A stretch of DNA of 38,965 nt from the NCBI GenBank assembly GCA_030609775.1, contig JAUWTD010000006.1, positions 1-38,965 on the forward strand. Reading direction: 5' to 3'. The translations under genes were made by a program, and so were the position numbers. Positions within the stretch are counted from its first letter, which is position 1. Each line of letters opens with the position of its first letter. The stretch is from Candidatus Altarchaeota archaeon. GTDB lineage: Archaea > Altiarchaeota > Altiarchaeia > IMC4 > QMZM01. Below the pieces are notes generated by a model. The model had not been told where the DNA came from. It searched no databases and saw only the letters and a program-made list of their open reading frames with translations. Positions 7,205 through 15,756 of the stretch are shown here, piece by piece.

Positions 7205-7525
7205 ATGGTTAGAGCAAGCTCCTATGTGTTAAAGGACATATCTAATGTGCTTGAAAACAGAGACCTGAGTAAAATAAAAGAGTTGTATAAACTAAAAGAG
7301 TTGTTTGATAAATTCTCGGCGCGTTATTCCGAAGATTCTGAACTCATTAAAATCTGCGAAAAATACAGCAAATACCTTGAAAACAAAGACCTGAATAAAC
7401 TAAATGAAATAAAGATGTCCCTAAACGTTCTGAGAAGCACCCGGACAAAAAGAACTGCATTAAGTGACGGCCTATGGTTCAAAAACAGGCGGCCGAATAC
7501 GGTGCAATCAATCAATGTCATATAA
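7205..7525 (+). CDS. Small helical repeat protein, function unknown
   Basis: A 106-residue protein that I do not recognise. It is charged and mainly helical, with an internal duplication: LENRDLSKIKEL (about 16-27) and LENKDLNKLNEI (about 58-69), 42 residues apart. The DNA copies (from 7250 and 7376) are nearly identical, so the duplication is recent or conserved. The C-terminal 35 residues are basic (RSTRTKR, KNRRP). TATA box CTTTATAAATA lies at 7176-7186, about 25 bp before the ATG, so the message is probably leaderless. It is divergent from the HTH-FIST gene and shares its palindromes, so it is a likely regulatory target or partner. Confidence 0.7.
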   Translation: MVRASSYVLKDISNVLENRDLSKIKELYKLKELFDKFSARYSEDSELIKICEKYSKYLENKDLNKLNEIKMSLNVLRSTRTKRTALSDGLWFKNRRPNTVQSINVI

Positions 7526-7532
7526 ATTAAGT

Positions 7533-8927
7533 TTAATATGTTTTAGCTATCTTTATCTCCCTACCTTCTCCGCCACAGACTATACACTTTGCAACAGTTT
7601 CATTAACACATAAGATATCTGCGTGCTCCTCAATCCTCTCAGAGCACACACCTCCACTACACAAGCCCGCGATTATGATGCCCTTACCTACCTTACCCTT
7701 GATGTCGTCTATGTTCTCTATTTTAAATATTCTGCTCCTAAACCTCGATTCGGCTTTCTCTCTTAGATTATCTGAGATATCCTTAAAAATCGTTTTAATA
7801 CCTTCTATTTCATCAAAACCTATCTGCGATTTCTCTCCGGTATCTCTCCTAACTACCGTTATCTTACCCTCTTTAAGATCCCTGGGACCCACATCCATTC
7901 TTAAAGGGACACCTTTCATCTCCCAACGATAAAACTTCGATCCCGGCCTATCTTCCCCCTCATCTATTTTCACTCTAATACCTAATGAATCCAATTCCTC
8001 TTTGATTTTTTTGGCATATGCTATGACCTCCTCACTGCCAGACTTCTTGAATACGATCGGAATAATTACGATTTGCAGCGGCGCAATCTCCGGAGGAAGA
8101 ACAAGACCTTTATCATCGCCGTGTATGCTGATTGCCGCAGCAAGCAACCTGCCGAAGCTGGGACCATAAGAGGTCTGAAACACATGCAGGTGTTTGCCTT
8201 CAATATCCTCATAGGTTATATCAAAAACCTTGGAAAAATTCTGACCGAGATTATGGACAGTTGCTATCTGAAGGGTTTTTCCATCAGGCATCAATGTGTC
8301 AAATGCATAGGTTTCATCCGCACCAGGAAAACGATCCCATTCAGGCCTCCTGTTTATTACAAACGGCAGACAGAGCAAATCCTTGATGAGTCTTTCATAA
8401 ATCCTTTTTATATCCTCTACATTTTCTTTGGCGTCTTTTGCATCCACGTGAGCTGAGTGCCCCTCATTCCATAGAAATTCCCTACCCCTTATCAAAGGCC
8501 TTGTATGCTTTGTTTCATACCTATATACTGCACAACTCTGATGAATCTTCAACGGAAGATCATTATGCGACCTAATCCATAGACGAAACATTTCATAAAT
8601 GGGTGTCTCAGACGTAGGCCTCAACGCAAGCCTCCTCTCTAGTTTGTTTGCTCCCGCATGCGTTATCCAGAAAACCTCCTCTTCAAAACCTGCAATATGC
8701 TCTGTTTCTTTACCAAGTGTGTCCTCTGGTATGAGAACCGGAAACAACGTAGGTTCATGGTCACTCTCCTCAAGCATCTTCTCAAGATATCTCTGCATCT
8801 CTCTTATGACAAAGAGACCCCATTTCTTATATATGAGCATACCTTTTACAGGATACCGTGAATCAGTGATATCTGCTTCATCAAGCACCTTATGATACCA
8901 CTCAGACAGATTTTTTTTACACACCAT
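7533..8927 (-). CDS. proS: Prolyl-tRNA synthetase, archaeal/eukaryal type
   Basis: A 464-residue class II synthetase that charges tRNA-Pro. Motif 1 lies in the first 80 residues (GMLIYKKWGLFVIREM); the proline-site LRPTSETPIYEMF is near 102 and motif 2 RGREFLW near 147. Motif 3 is around FGRLLAAAISIHGDDKGLVL. The anticodon-binding domain starts at the LPPEIAPLQIVIIP block. The C-terminal domain carries four Cys (C-S-G-G-V-C and C-I-V-C) for zinc and ends with Tyr, both marks of the archaeal-eukaryal group. It has no bacterial editing insertion. Confidence 0.96.
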   Translation of the reverse strand: MVCKKNLSEWYHKVLDEADITDSRYPVKGMLIYKKWGLFVIREMQRYLEKMLEESDHEPTLFPVLIPEDTLGKETEHIAGFEEEVFWITHAGANKLERRLALRPTSETPIYEMFRLWIRSHNDLPLKIHQSCAVYRYETKHTRPLIRGREFLWNEGHSAHVDAKDAKENVEDIKRIYERLIKDLLCLPFVINRRPEWDRFPGADETYAFDTLMPDGKTLQIATVHNLGQNFSKVFDITYEDIEGKHLHVFQTSYGPSFGRLLAAAISIHGDDKGLVLPPEIAPLQIVIIPIVFKKSGSEEVIAYAKKIKEELDSLGIRVKIDEGEDRPGSKFYRWEMKGVPLRMDVGPRDLKEGKITVVRRDTGEKSQIGFDEIEGIKTIFKDISDNLREKAESRFRSRIFKIENIDDIKGKVGKGIIIAGLCSGGVCSERIEEHADILCVNETVAKCIVCGGEGREIKIAKTY

Positions 8928-8976
8928 TTTATCTGATTTTAATTATTGGAAACCACTGTTTTTTAATAAATCAAGT

Positions 8977-10035
8977 CTAGCCATGCATCTTTGGTAGGAT
9001 TATTTCAATAAAGTTTGTTGCAACGATGACTATCACAGGTCCTAGGAACAAACCCATAAAACCAAATACTACATAACCAAAGAGGTATGCGAGCAACATT
9101 ACTCCCGGATGTATCCTCTTAGAACAAATTATGGGTCTGAGGACGATATCTGGTGCGATGTCAATAAGCATAACCACGGCGCCCAGAGAGATTAACAGGA
9201 AGCCTCCTGCACTTAACAGTATGTTGTTAAAATAAGCTTGACCTATAAGATAAAGGAACATTGGAATCCATATGATCTTTATACCTATTCCCGGCACAAA
9301 GATCGCCAACCCACACAATAACCCAAGAAGGAACGGATAAGGGATTGTGAGGCTTTCAGGCGCAAAAATGTTCAATATATAAAAAAGTATGACTGCCAAA
9401 ACTGAGGTAAGTCCCGCAATAAGAATATTGCCAAAAAATATCCTGTAGAGGTCTTCATCCACTGAATCAAGGAACTTTCGGGATAATTCATTTTCTATTC
9501 CAAACGAAGATTCCAGAAACCATTTCCTGAGCCTGTAGCCGTCTTTTAGAAGATAGAAGCCTATAGTGAACATCAGGAAAAGCTTAAATACTATGTTAAT
9601 GAGGCTTGCTATGGGAACAATCAGAAAATCTTTAAAGCTAGTGCTCGTTGTCATAAACTCCCAGAACTCTTCGGGCGTCAAATGCTGTCCTACAATGCTT
9701 AATTCGTTTAGTATCTCCTTCATGTATTCGCCAGGGATTGCGTAATCTATGCTCTCAAGCAGCTTCGTCAATTCAAATGAGGCGACACTAGTAGCATATA
9801 ATGCGATGATTAACACGGGGAGGATGAGAATAAACAAAGAGACGCCTGCAGAGATGCTTTTTTTGTTAATTCTCTTGTTAATGCGATCATAGATGGGTCG
9901 TGTGACATAATATACAAAAAGCCCATAAAGGATCACGTCAATGAATGGAAGAAACATATACACTAAGGCTGCCATTGATATTAAACCAAAGATTTGCCAG
10001 TACCGTTTGCTCCTTTTAGTTATAATCTCCTTCAT
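8977..10035 (-). CDS. AI-2E family (PerM/TqsA-like) membrane transporter
   Basis: A 352-residue integral membrane protein. Two N-terminal helices are followed by a soluble stretch (about 85-140), a helix with FYLLKDGYRLRKW, and a block of five C-terminal helices with the family motif FVPGIGIKIIWIP and LRPIICSKRIHPGVMLL. The family includes exporters of autoinducer-2 and Na+/H+ antiporters; the cargo in archaea is unknown. It is divergent from the UbiB-like kinase gene, with an AT-rich gap of about 115 bp. Confidence 0.88.
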   Translation of the reverse strand: MKEIITKRSKRYWQIFGLISMAALVYMFLPFIDVILYGLFVYYVTRPIYDRINKRINKKSISAGVSLFILILPVLIIALYATSVASFELTKLLESIDYAIPGEYMKEILNELSIVGQHLTPEEFWEFMTTSTSFKDFLIVPIASLINIVFKLFLMFTIGFYLLKDGYRLRKWFLESSFGIENELSRKFLDSVDEDLYRIFFGNILIAGLTSVLAVILFYILNIFAPESLTIPYPFLLGLLCGLAIFVPGIGIKIIWIPMFLYLIGQAYFNNILLSAGGFLLISLGAVVMLIDIAPDIVLRPIICSKRIHPGVMLLAYLFGYVVFGFMGLFLGPVIVIVATNFIEIILPKMHG

Positions 10036-10160
10036 GTTAAGGTATTAGTAATAAAAGAAATTAAAAGCATCAACCTTCATGCAAGGGCATCCGGTTACTT
10101 TAAAAAAAAGAGGTTATTAACTCAATTAACGTAATCTAATAAAAAAAATAGGTGATCATA

Positions 10161-11816
10161 TTGTTTGGCGGAATACACCGACGGATTGAGCGAATCAGGA
10201 GGGGCCGAAAGATAGCCAATGTTCTCATCAAACACGGCTTTGGGCATTTCATAGAACGCCTGGATCCAAAATTCTCTGGAAAAAAAGACCATAAAAGAGA
10301 TGATGAGAAGACACCCGTTTCAGAGAGGGCAAGACTTGTTTTAGAAGAACTGGGTCCAACCTTTGTTAAATTCGGCCAGATGCTCTCCCTAAGACCTGAT
10401 CTCATCCCACCTGAGTTCGTTAAAGAATTCAGGAAACTACAAGACAGTGTTCCCGGATTTGGTTATGGTGATGCAGAGTCTGCGATTACAAAAGAGTTAG
10501 GTTCCCCCATAGACGACATGTTTTCTTCATTTGATAAAAAACCACTTGCAGCAGCATCCATTGCACAGGTGCATAAGGCGGTTCTCGGCGGAGAAGACAT
10601 TGTTGTAAAGATCCAGAGACCCCGAATAGAAGAAACAATCGACGCAGACCTTGACATACTATTCAATCTGGCAAGGCTTACTGTGAAACACATACCTGAA
10701 AGCGAATTATACAACCCTGTCGGAATCGTTGAGGAATTTACAAAAGCCATACGAAAAGAACTCGATTTCACAATAGAGGGAAGAAACATAGACCGATTTC
10801 TGAGAAATTTTAAGGATGATCCGACAGTATGCGGACCAAAGGTTTACTGGAACTACACCAGCAAACGAATCCTAACTATGGGGTTTATAAAAGGAACCAA
10901 ATTAAGTGAATTAGGCAGCGAGATTGACAAAGAGACCCGGCTTGAGTTTACGGATAAGATAGCACAGTCTTGCATGAAACAGATACTCGTACACGGATTT
11001 TTTCATGCAGACCCGCATCCAGGCAACCTCTTTGTGACCGCGGATGATAAAATAGCATTCATTGATTTTGGCATAGTTGGGACTGTCGACGAATACCTCA
11101 AAGAAAAATTAGCGAGCCTTTTTATTGCCCTAATGCAGAAGGATACAGACCGGATAACAAATGAGCTCCTTGACATAGGCATGGTAACTGATGAAACATC
11201 CCTCCCTGAGTTCAGAAGCGATATAGCGCAACTCATTGAAACATATTATGGAACCAGCCTTCATGCGATTAACATATCTGTGATGCTGAATGAAGGGATG
11301 GAAACAGCCCTCAGACACAGGGTTAGAATACCTGCAGATTTTGCCTTATTGATAAAATCTATCGTGACCCTCGAAGGCGTATGCAGAGAACTTAATCCTG
11401 AGTTCAATCTAACTGAGGCGGCTAAACCCTTCGCAGAGTCCCTTATCACAGAGAGGATGCATCCAAAACGTCTCATAAACAAGATGACAAAAAACCTCTC
11501 TGAGCTAAGTGAGCTGCTAATGATTATGCCAAAAAAAATAAACCAAATACTTTCCCAGCTAGAGAAGGGCAAACTCCTAATAGACATAGAACATAAAGGA
11601 TTAAATCAGTTCATGTCTGAGATAGATATCGTAAGCAACAGGATATCAGTGAGCCTCATAATCTCTTCTATAATTATTGCATCCTCTATCATACTCCTTG
11701 CAGGTAAAGGACCAATGCTCTTTGATCTCCCTGTGTTTGGCATAGTTGGCTACATGATTGTCGGAGTTCTTGGCATGGCTTTGGTCATCTCCATACTGCG
11801 AAGCGGCCGATTCTAG
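10161..11816 (+). CDS. ABC1/UbiB-family atypical kinase
   Basis: A 551-residue protein of the UbiB/COQ8 protein-kinase-like family. Visible marks are the KxGQ motif KFGQMLSLRPDLIPPEF (about 70-86), the Ala-rich loop AAASIAQVHKAV (about 132-143), Lys in VVKIQRP, the catalytic HADPHPGN and metal-binding DFG in AFIDFGIVG. Two transmembrane helices close the protein. These enzymes are ATPases that support lipid or quinone metabolism; the target here is unknown. The start is taken as TTG at 10161 because AGGTGAT, an exact anti-SD match, lies at 10150-10156; a GTG at 10152 is inside that SD. The next gene follows after 45 nt with its own strong SD. Confidence 0.92.
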   Translation: MFGGIHRRIERIRRGRKIANVLIKHGFGHFIERLDPKFSGKKDHKRDDEKTPVSERARLVLEELGPTFVKFGQMLSLRPDLIPPEFVKEFRKLQDSVPGFGYGDAESAITKELGSPIDDMFSSFDKKPLAAASIAQVHKAVLGGEDIVVKIQRPRIEETIDADLDILFNLARLTVKHIPESELYNPVGIVEEFTKAIRKELDFTIEGRNIDRFLRNFKDDPTVCGPKVYWNYTSKRILTMGFIKGTKLSELGSEIDKETRLEFTDKIAQSCMKQILVHGFFHADPHPGNLFVTADDKIAFIDFGIVGTVDEYLKEKLASLFIALMQKDTDRITNELLDIGMVTDETSLPEFRSDIAQLIETYYGTSLHAINISVMLNEGMETALRHRVRIPADFALLIKSIVTLEGVCRELNPEFNLTEAAKPFAESLITERMHPKRLINKMTKNLSELSELLMIMPKKINQILSQLEKGKLLIDIEHKGLNQFMSEIDIVSNRISVSLIISSIIIASSIILLAGKGPMLFDLPVFGIVGYMIVGVLGMALVISILRSGRF

Positions 11817-11847
11817 TTTTTATTGCTAGCATCCTTCATATTCTATT

Positions 11848-11854
11848 GAGGTGA
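11848..11854 (+). promoter_or_regulatory. Strong Shine-Dalgarno GAGGTGA for the phasin-like gene
   Basis: GAGGTGA lies 7 nt before the ATG at 11862. It is one of the few clear SD sites in a window rich in leaderless genes and fits the position of this gene inside an operon with the UbiB-like kinase. Confidence 0.7.
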
Positions 11855-11861
11855 AATAATC

Positions 11862-12173
11862 ATGAAAGAATATCTACGAAAGATTGGTCTATTAGGCCTT
11901 GGGATTGCTGTACTCACCAAAGAGAAGGCAGAAGAAATAGCAAATGAACTCATCAAAAAAGGCGAGATAAGCCAAGAGGAAGGGGTGGCCCTTGCAGAAG
12001 ATCTTCTGAAACAGGCTGAAAAGCAAGGAACGGAACTGAACAAAAAAATAGATGCCCAGGTAAAAAAAACAATCAAGAAAATAAACCTTGCTTCACAAGA
12101 CGATATAAAAAGCTTAGAGAAGAAAATAAAAAGCTTAGAGAAGAAGATTGACGAACTCAAGAAAGACAAATAA
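11862..12173 (+). CDS. Phasin-like coiled-coil protein
   Basis: A 103-residue soluble protein. The N-terminal segment (LRKIGLLGLGIAVLTKEKAE, then IANELIKKGEISQEEG) resembles the phasin/PhaF-like family often annotated next to ABC1/UbiB kinases. The second half is a strong heptad coiled coil (IKSLEKKIKSLEKKIDELKK). The weakly amphipathic N-terminal helix could touch a membrane or lipid surface. No polyhydroxyalkanoate synthase is in the window, so a granule role is not supported. Its place directly behind the kinase gene suggests a partner or substrate of that kinase. Confidence 0.75.
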   Translation: MKEYLRKIGLLGLGIAVLTKEKAEEIANELIKKGEISQEEGVALAEDLLKQAEKQGTELNKKIDAQVKKTIKKINLASQDDIKSLEKKIKSLEKKIDELKKDK

Positions 12174-12201
12174 CAACCTTCTTCTTTTTTTTATTCTTTG
12201 T

Positions 12202-13383
12202 TTAGCTTAAAATCAGGTTCTTAGCCATTTTCAGGAGTTTCGGATGCTTAATTATCTTCTTGAATACTGAAACATAGTTTCCACGAGTTAGCTCAAACAA
12301 ATCCTCACCCGACCAAATGTCTGCAAGATAATCTATTTCTTTATCATTAAGCTTTTCTATGAAGTTCCTGACCTTAAGAACCTTCTTCAATCTCTGGCCT
12401 CTTACCGACTCCCACATCTTAGCGTAATTCTTAATCAGATCCATATTGTTTTCTTCTATTGCTTTTCCTGCAATATCTCCTGCAAGCTTACCTCCAAGCA
12501 TAACCTCATAGATTCCCCCGCCATGCATGGGATTTATCTGCCTTGCAGCGTCTCCAACAACCATGAAATTATCTTTCACAAAATCCTCCATAAACCCTCC
12601 AACCGGGACAGAACCTACGTTAACCTCAAGGATGCTTCCCTGCATAAGCCCAGGTCGTTTGGCTATGAATCTGTCTAAATAATATTTAGCAGTCTTTTTT
12701 TCATTCCCTACAATACCTATCCCTACATTTGCCCTATCATCATCCTTTGGAAACACCCAAACATATCCCCTTGGAGCAAGCTCCTGTCCAACGAAGACGT
12801 GAAGCAAGTCCATCTCATCAAAATCTATTCCACACATCTCATACTCTATGCACGAATCCGCTTCATATGGCACAAGTGTTGTATCTATGCCCATATCCCT
12901 TGCTATCTGAGATTCGACGCCGTCTGCAGCTATGACCATCTTGGATCTAACATATAATTTCTCACCTTGATGTTTCACCTTAACTCCAACAAGTTTCCCG
13001 TCTTCCTTCCAGAGAGACGCATGTGATTCAGCGACAACTGTAGCGCCGTTCCTCACAGCATCTGTAGCCAAATATTTATCAAATATCTTCCTTTCAATAA
13101 CATAACCCATTATGTTCTCTTGCCTGACTTTAAGCTCTTTACCATTTGGTGCATAAACCACCGACCCATAAATCTCAGTGTTTATAAATCTCTTATCTAT
13201 AGGTATACCAAATTCATTGAATGTCCTGATACCCACGCCCTCACCACATCTCTTAGGAGAACCTATCTCCCTGTGTTTATCAACTACTAATACACTTGCT
13301 TTATCTGCTGCGAACTTAGCTGCGGTTGATCCGGCAGGACCTGCTCCGATAACGACGATATCATATTCATCCCCTATTCTCAT
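12202..13383 (-). CDS. Geranylgeranyl reductase family flavoprotein (archaeal lipid saturation)
   Basis: A 393-residue FAD enzyme that reduces the double bonds of geranylgeranyl chains in archaeal ether lipids. It has the N-terminal dinucleotide fold DIVVIGAGPAGSTAAKFA, the family Cys in SPKRCGEGV, and the second FAD motif VVGDAARQINPMHGGGI. The start is ATG at 13383, overlapping the ferredoxin stop as ATGA, which suggests translational coupling. Such reductases can use a neighbouring ferredoxin as electron donor, as shown for Methanosarcina. It is a separate locus from the lipid-backbone genes at 29.8-31.5 kb. Confidence 0.93.
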   Translation of the reverse strand: MRIGDEYDIVVIGAGPAGSTAAKFAADKASVLVVDKHREIGSPKRCGEGVGIRTFNEFGIPIDKRFINTEIYGSVVYAPNGKELKVRQENIMGYVIERKIFDKYLATDAVRNGATVVAESHASLWKEDGKLVGVKVKHQGEKLYVRSKMVIAADGVESQIARDMGIDTTLVPYEADSCIEYEMCGIDFDEMDLLHVFVGQELAPRGYVWVFPKDDDRANVGIGIVGNEKKTAKYYLDRFIAKRPGLMQGSILEVNVGSVPVGGFMEDFVKDNFMVVGDAARQINPMHGGGIYEVMLGGKLAGDIAGKAIEENNMDLIKNYAKMWESVRGQRLKKVLKVRNFIEKLNDKEIDYLADIWSGEDLFELTRGNYVSVFKKIIKHPKLLKMAKNLILS

Positions 13384-13565
13384 TTTATCTCTCTCTCCTT
13401 GATGCTTTTTATATCTATTAAGCCTACTGGACACATCAACTCACATATGCCGCATCTAACACATTTTTCAATGTTTATAATTACCTCATCTATGATCGTT
13501 ATCGCTCTAGTGGGGCATACTGCAACACATCCGCCGCATTCATAACAGTTTTCGATTTTCATCAT
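13380..13565 (-). CDS. 2[4Fe-4S] ferredoxin
   Basis: A 61-residue small electron carrier with two CxxCxxCxxxCP motifs: CYECGGCVAVCP (about 7-18) and CVRCGICELMCP (about 35-46). The start is chosen as ATG at 13565, with GGGAG 7 nt upstream at 13573-13577; an in-frame TTG at 13571 lies too close to that SD. It precedes and overlaps geranylgeranyl reductase, so it is the likely electron donor for lipid saturation. Confidence 0.93.
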   Translation of the reverse strand: MMKIENCYECGGCVAVCPTRAITIIDEVIINIEKCVRCGICELMCPVGLIDIKSIKEREIK

Positions 13566-13668
13566 CTGCAAACTCCCTTTTTATTAGATTCAATTATTAG
13601 AACCATTATAAAAAAAGATAGGGTGTTCATATAATATCCTTAGATTACTATTTAATTTAAGTGAGCCT

Positions 13669-14697
13669 ATGAATCATTATTCGCTTTGGTTGGATAGATA
13701 TGAATGCTGCAGAGATAAAATATCTAGTGATCTTAGAGGCTACAAGGATCAGATAGACAATATCCGGTGCAAGATAATTGATAAAAACCTTATCCTTCCC
13801 CTGGATAACTCCTTTGATGAGATTAAGGCTAAGATGTGTTTTGTGGATGGGGGAGAAGGCATACGAGAACTCCTGGGTGCAGCTGTTTACTTCATTCGCG
13901 CATCAGGATTAATTCTTGATGAATCAGATTCCCCTAAGACCGAGGAATTCATCCGCGACCTAGACATAAACGTTCTCGACTATGATGAATACACAAAAGA
14001 ACGGGTTGAGTTACTGCGAGGCGGAATGGAATTCGATGTTGCATTACGTTGCGTTAAAGAACACAACCCCGCGTTTGTGTTCCTCGACGGATCACTGTAC
14101 GTGAATTCAAGAAGGAAACCCATTGAATGTGAAGAATACCCTGTTTACAGAAAAAAGTATGTGCGCCTACTCAAATTATGTAAAAAGAATGGAACCCACA
14201 TCATCGGCGTCTCAGAGGACAGTAAATCCCGTTTATTTGCAAACTATCTCGCAATCAAATATGGTCTCAGGTTCCCTCGATTCATGACAGATTCATGCAT
14301 CTTGAGGATACTAAAGAAAGATAACACATACCGGACCGTCGACTTCACTCCTCCATCCCGCTTCGAATCAGACGATAAGCTTACTTCCACCCTAATAGCG
14401 TCTTTCCCTACAATCTATATGCAGCCCACTCCTCTTTCTACTCCCCTGCGCGTTGATGTTCCTGACTGGGAACGTAACTTCGATAAGATAATAAACCTTA
14501 TAACACAGCTTTCTACAGGTTCAGGTCATTACGGATACCCTCTGCCGATGTATCTTGTGCACATGGATGCGAAAATAAAGAAAAAACAAGCTGACTGGAG
14601 CACTAGACAACTAATACACTACATCTCCCTGTATGACCCAGAACTCTACAACACAATACTTCACGATACCCGGAGACAGACAAGACCAAACAAATAA
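13669..14697 (+). CDS. nurA: NurA-domain nuclease
   Basis: A 342-residue protein with the NurA fold, a 5'-3' nuclease that works with HerA in end resection. Visible motifs are FVDGGEG (about 58-64), FLDGSLY (about 139-145), GVSEDSKSR (about 182-190), the acidic MTDSCIL (about 208-214) and a C-terminal HMDAKI (about 299-304). These supply the conserved Asp residues for Mn binding and the late His-x-Asp/Ala block. No herA or mre11/rad50 is in the window, so it stands apart from the usual repair island. The family is clear from the motif order. Confidence 0.82.
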   Translation: MNHYSLWLDRYECCRDKISSDLRGYKDQIDNIRCKIIDKNLILPLDNSFDEIKAKMCFVDGGEGIRELLGAAVYFIRASGLILDESDSPKTEEFIRDLDINVLDYDEYTKERVELLRGGMEFDVALRCVKEHNPAFVFLDGSLYVNSRRKPIECEEYPVYRKKYVRLLKLCKKNGTHIIGVSEDSKSRLFANYLAIKYGLRFPRFMTDSCILRILKKDNTYRTVDFTPPSRFESDDKLTSTLIASFPTIYMQPTPLSTPLRVDVPDWERNFDKIINLITQLSTGSGHYGYPLPMYLVHMDAKIKKKQADWSTRQLIHYISLYDPELYNTILHDTRRQTRPNK

Positions 14698-14728
14698 GCT
14701 ATTATGTGCTTATTGTTAATATGTTTAT

Positions 14729-14941
14729 ATGAAAACAAAAGACCTAGCCAAATTATGTTTTATTATCCTAGGCATCCTCTTCTTCGGCGGATTGCTTGTG
14801 TCCAGCATATCCTCTTTTGCATGGAACCTAATTGAAAGCCAAGGAATTGAACTCACCTCATGGGAAAAATCAACAATAACCCTTGCAGTAATCCTAATGC
14901 TTGCAATAGTAACCCATAAACTCATCAAAAAACCCGAATAA
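14729..14941 (+). CDS. Small two-helix membrane protein, unknown
   Basis: A 70-residue protein with two hydrophobic segments (about 9-29 and 47-62) separated by a polar loop, and basic residues at both ends (MKTKD, KKPE). I do not recognise a family. A TATA-like GTTTATATG lies just before the start and a further AT-rich box slightly upstream. It faces rpl34e, with 13 bp between their ends. Confidence 0.55.
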   Translation: MKTKDLAKLCFIILGILFFGGLLVSSISSFAWNLIESQGIELTSWEKSTITLAVILMLAIVTHKLIKKPE

Positions 14942-14954
14942 TTTTTTTTATATA

Positions 14955-15329
14955 TTATTCTTTGTTTGATAAATTATCCCACCAATTCAAAGGAAGATAC
15001 CTCTCTATAGTAAGGTCCCTCCTTATTTCGAGGTCGGTGTACTCCGGATAATTGTTTTTGGCCTCAAAGCGTGTCCTGTATCTGAACAGTTTATCTGTGC
15101 ATTCCGTGCACAAGACTCCTGCATAAGGTCTCTTGGGGATTTTTTCGGTTTTGGATAGCTTTTTGAGCTCAGAGGGTATCTTGTTAGGTACTCCTGTAAG
15201 CGGCTTACCGCATCTCCCACAGACATGCTTGCTTGGTTTCTTTTTCTTATAATGTGTGACAGTAGCCCCTCCCGGGACCTTCACTTTTTTCCTTTTCTTA
15301 GATCTCGACCTATATTGTGGTGCAACCAT
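14955..15329 (-). CDS. rpl34e: Large ribosomal subunit protein L34e with C-terminal extension
   Basis: A 124-residue protein. Residues 1-82 follow the archaeal/eukaryal L34e pattern: YRSRSKKRKKVKVPGG, THYKKKKPSKHVC and two CxxC pairs (CGRC, CTEC) for zinc. The family usually ends near 90 residues. Here about 40 more follow (from about 85: rich in charged and aromatic residues, ending in LPLNWWDNLSNKE). It is the last gene of the adkA-DUF106-rpl34e operon, an order common in archaea. The extension is unusual and may contact rRNA. Confidence 0.93.
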   Translation of the reverse strand: MVAPQYRSRSKKRKKVKVPGGATVTHYKKKKPSKHVCGRCGKPLTGVPNKIPSELKKLSKTEKIPKRPYAGVLCTECTDKLFRYRTRFEAKNNYPEYTDLEIRRDLTIERYLPLNWWDNLSNKE

Positions 15330-15335
15330 TTTTTT

Positions 15336-15755
15336 TTACGTCACCCCTAAAACTTTGTTTACAGTTAATGAAACGACCATTGCGCAGATAAAATACCACC
15401 AAAACCAACCAAAATTGAATCCGAATACGGATGCGACCACATCCAGTAAACCATACTGGTCTCTAAGCCACCCGAATACAAGTATAAACGGAATGAAGGT
15501 GTATATCATAGGTTTAAACGACAACTTCATATTCTCCATCGTCAAACTCATCATATCCTCCTGATTCCGCTGCATTTTCTTCATGTCACCTGATTTTGTG
15601 GCAAGCTTCATCTCTTTTTGGTGAACTTTAATCTTCTCTTTTATCTCCTTCATCTTATCCATATCCAAGACAGCCTTCCTTACAAGGGCACTCATGATGG
15701 AAAGACCCGTGGAGATAGCAGCAATAGTGTACCCTGCATCAGTAATTTCAATCAT
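15336..15755 (-). CDS. DUF106 membrane protein (Oxa1/EMC3/Get1-like insertase)
   Basis: A 139-residue protein of the archaeal Oxa1-superfamily insertases. One N-terminal helix (about 8-26) is followed by a charged coiled coil (about 33-75, MKEIKEKIKVHQKEMK) and two C-terminal helices (about 84-99 and 115-135). This is the three-helix plan seen in Get1, EMC3 and TMCO1. It probably helps insert membrane proteins. It is 1 nt downstream of adkA and 6 nt upstream of rpl34e, so the three are co-transcribed. Confidence 0.9.
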   Translation of the reverse strand: MIEITDAGYTIAAISTGLSIMSALVRKAVLDMDKMKEIKEKIKVHQKEMKLATKSGDMKKMQRNQEDMMSLTMENMKLSFKPMIYTFIPFILVFGWLRDQYGLLDVVASVFGFNFGWFWWYFICAMVVSLTVNKVLGVT

Positions 15756-15756
15756 T

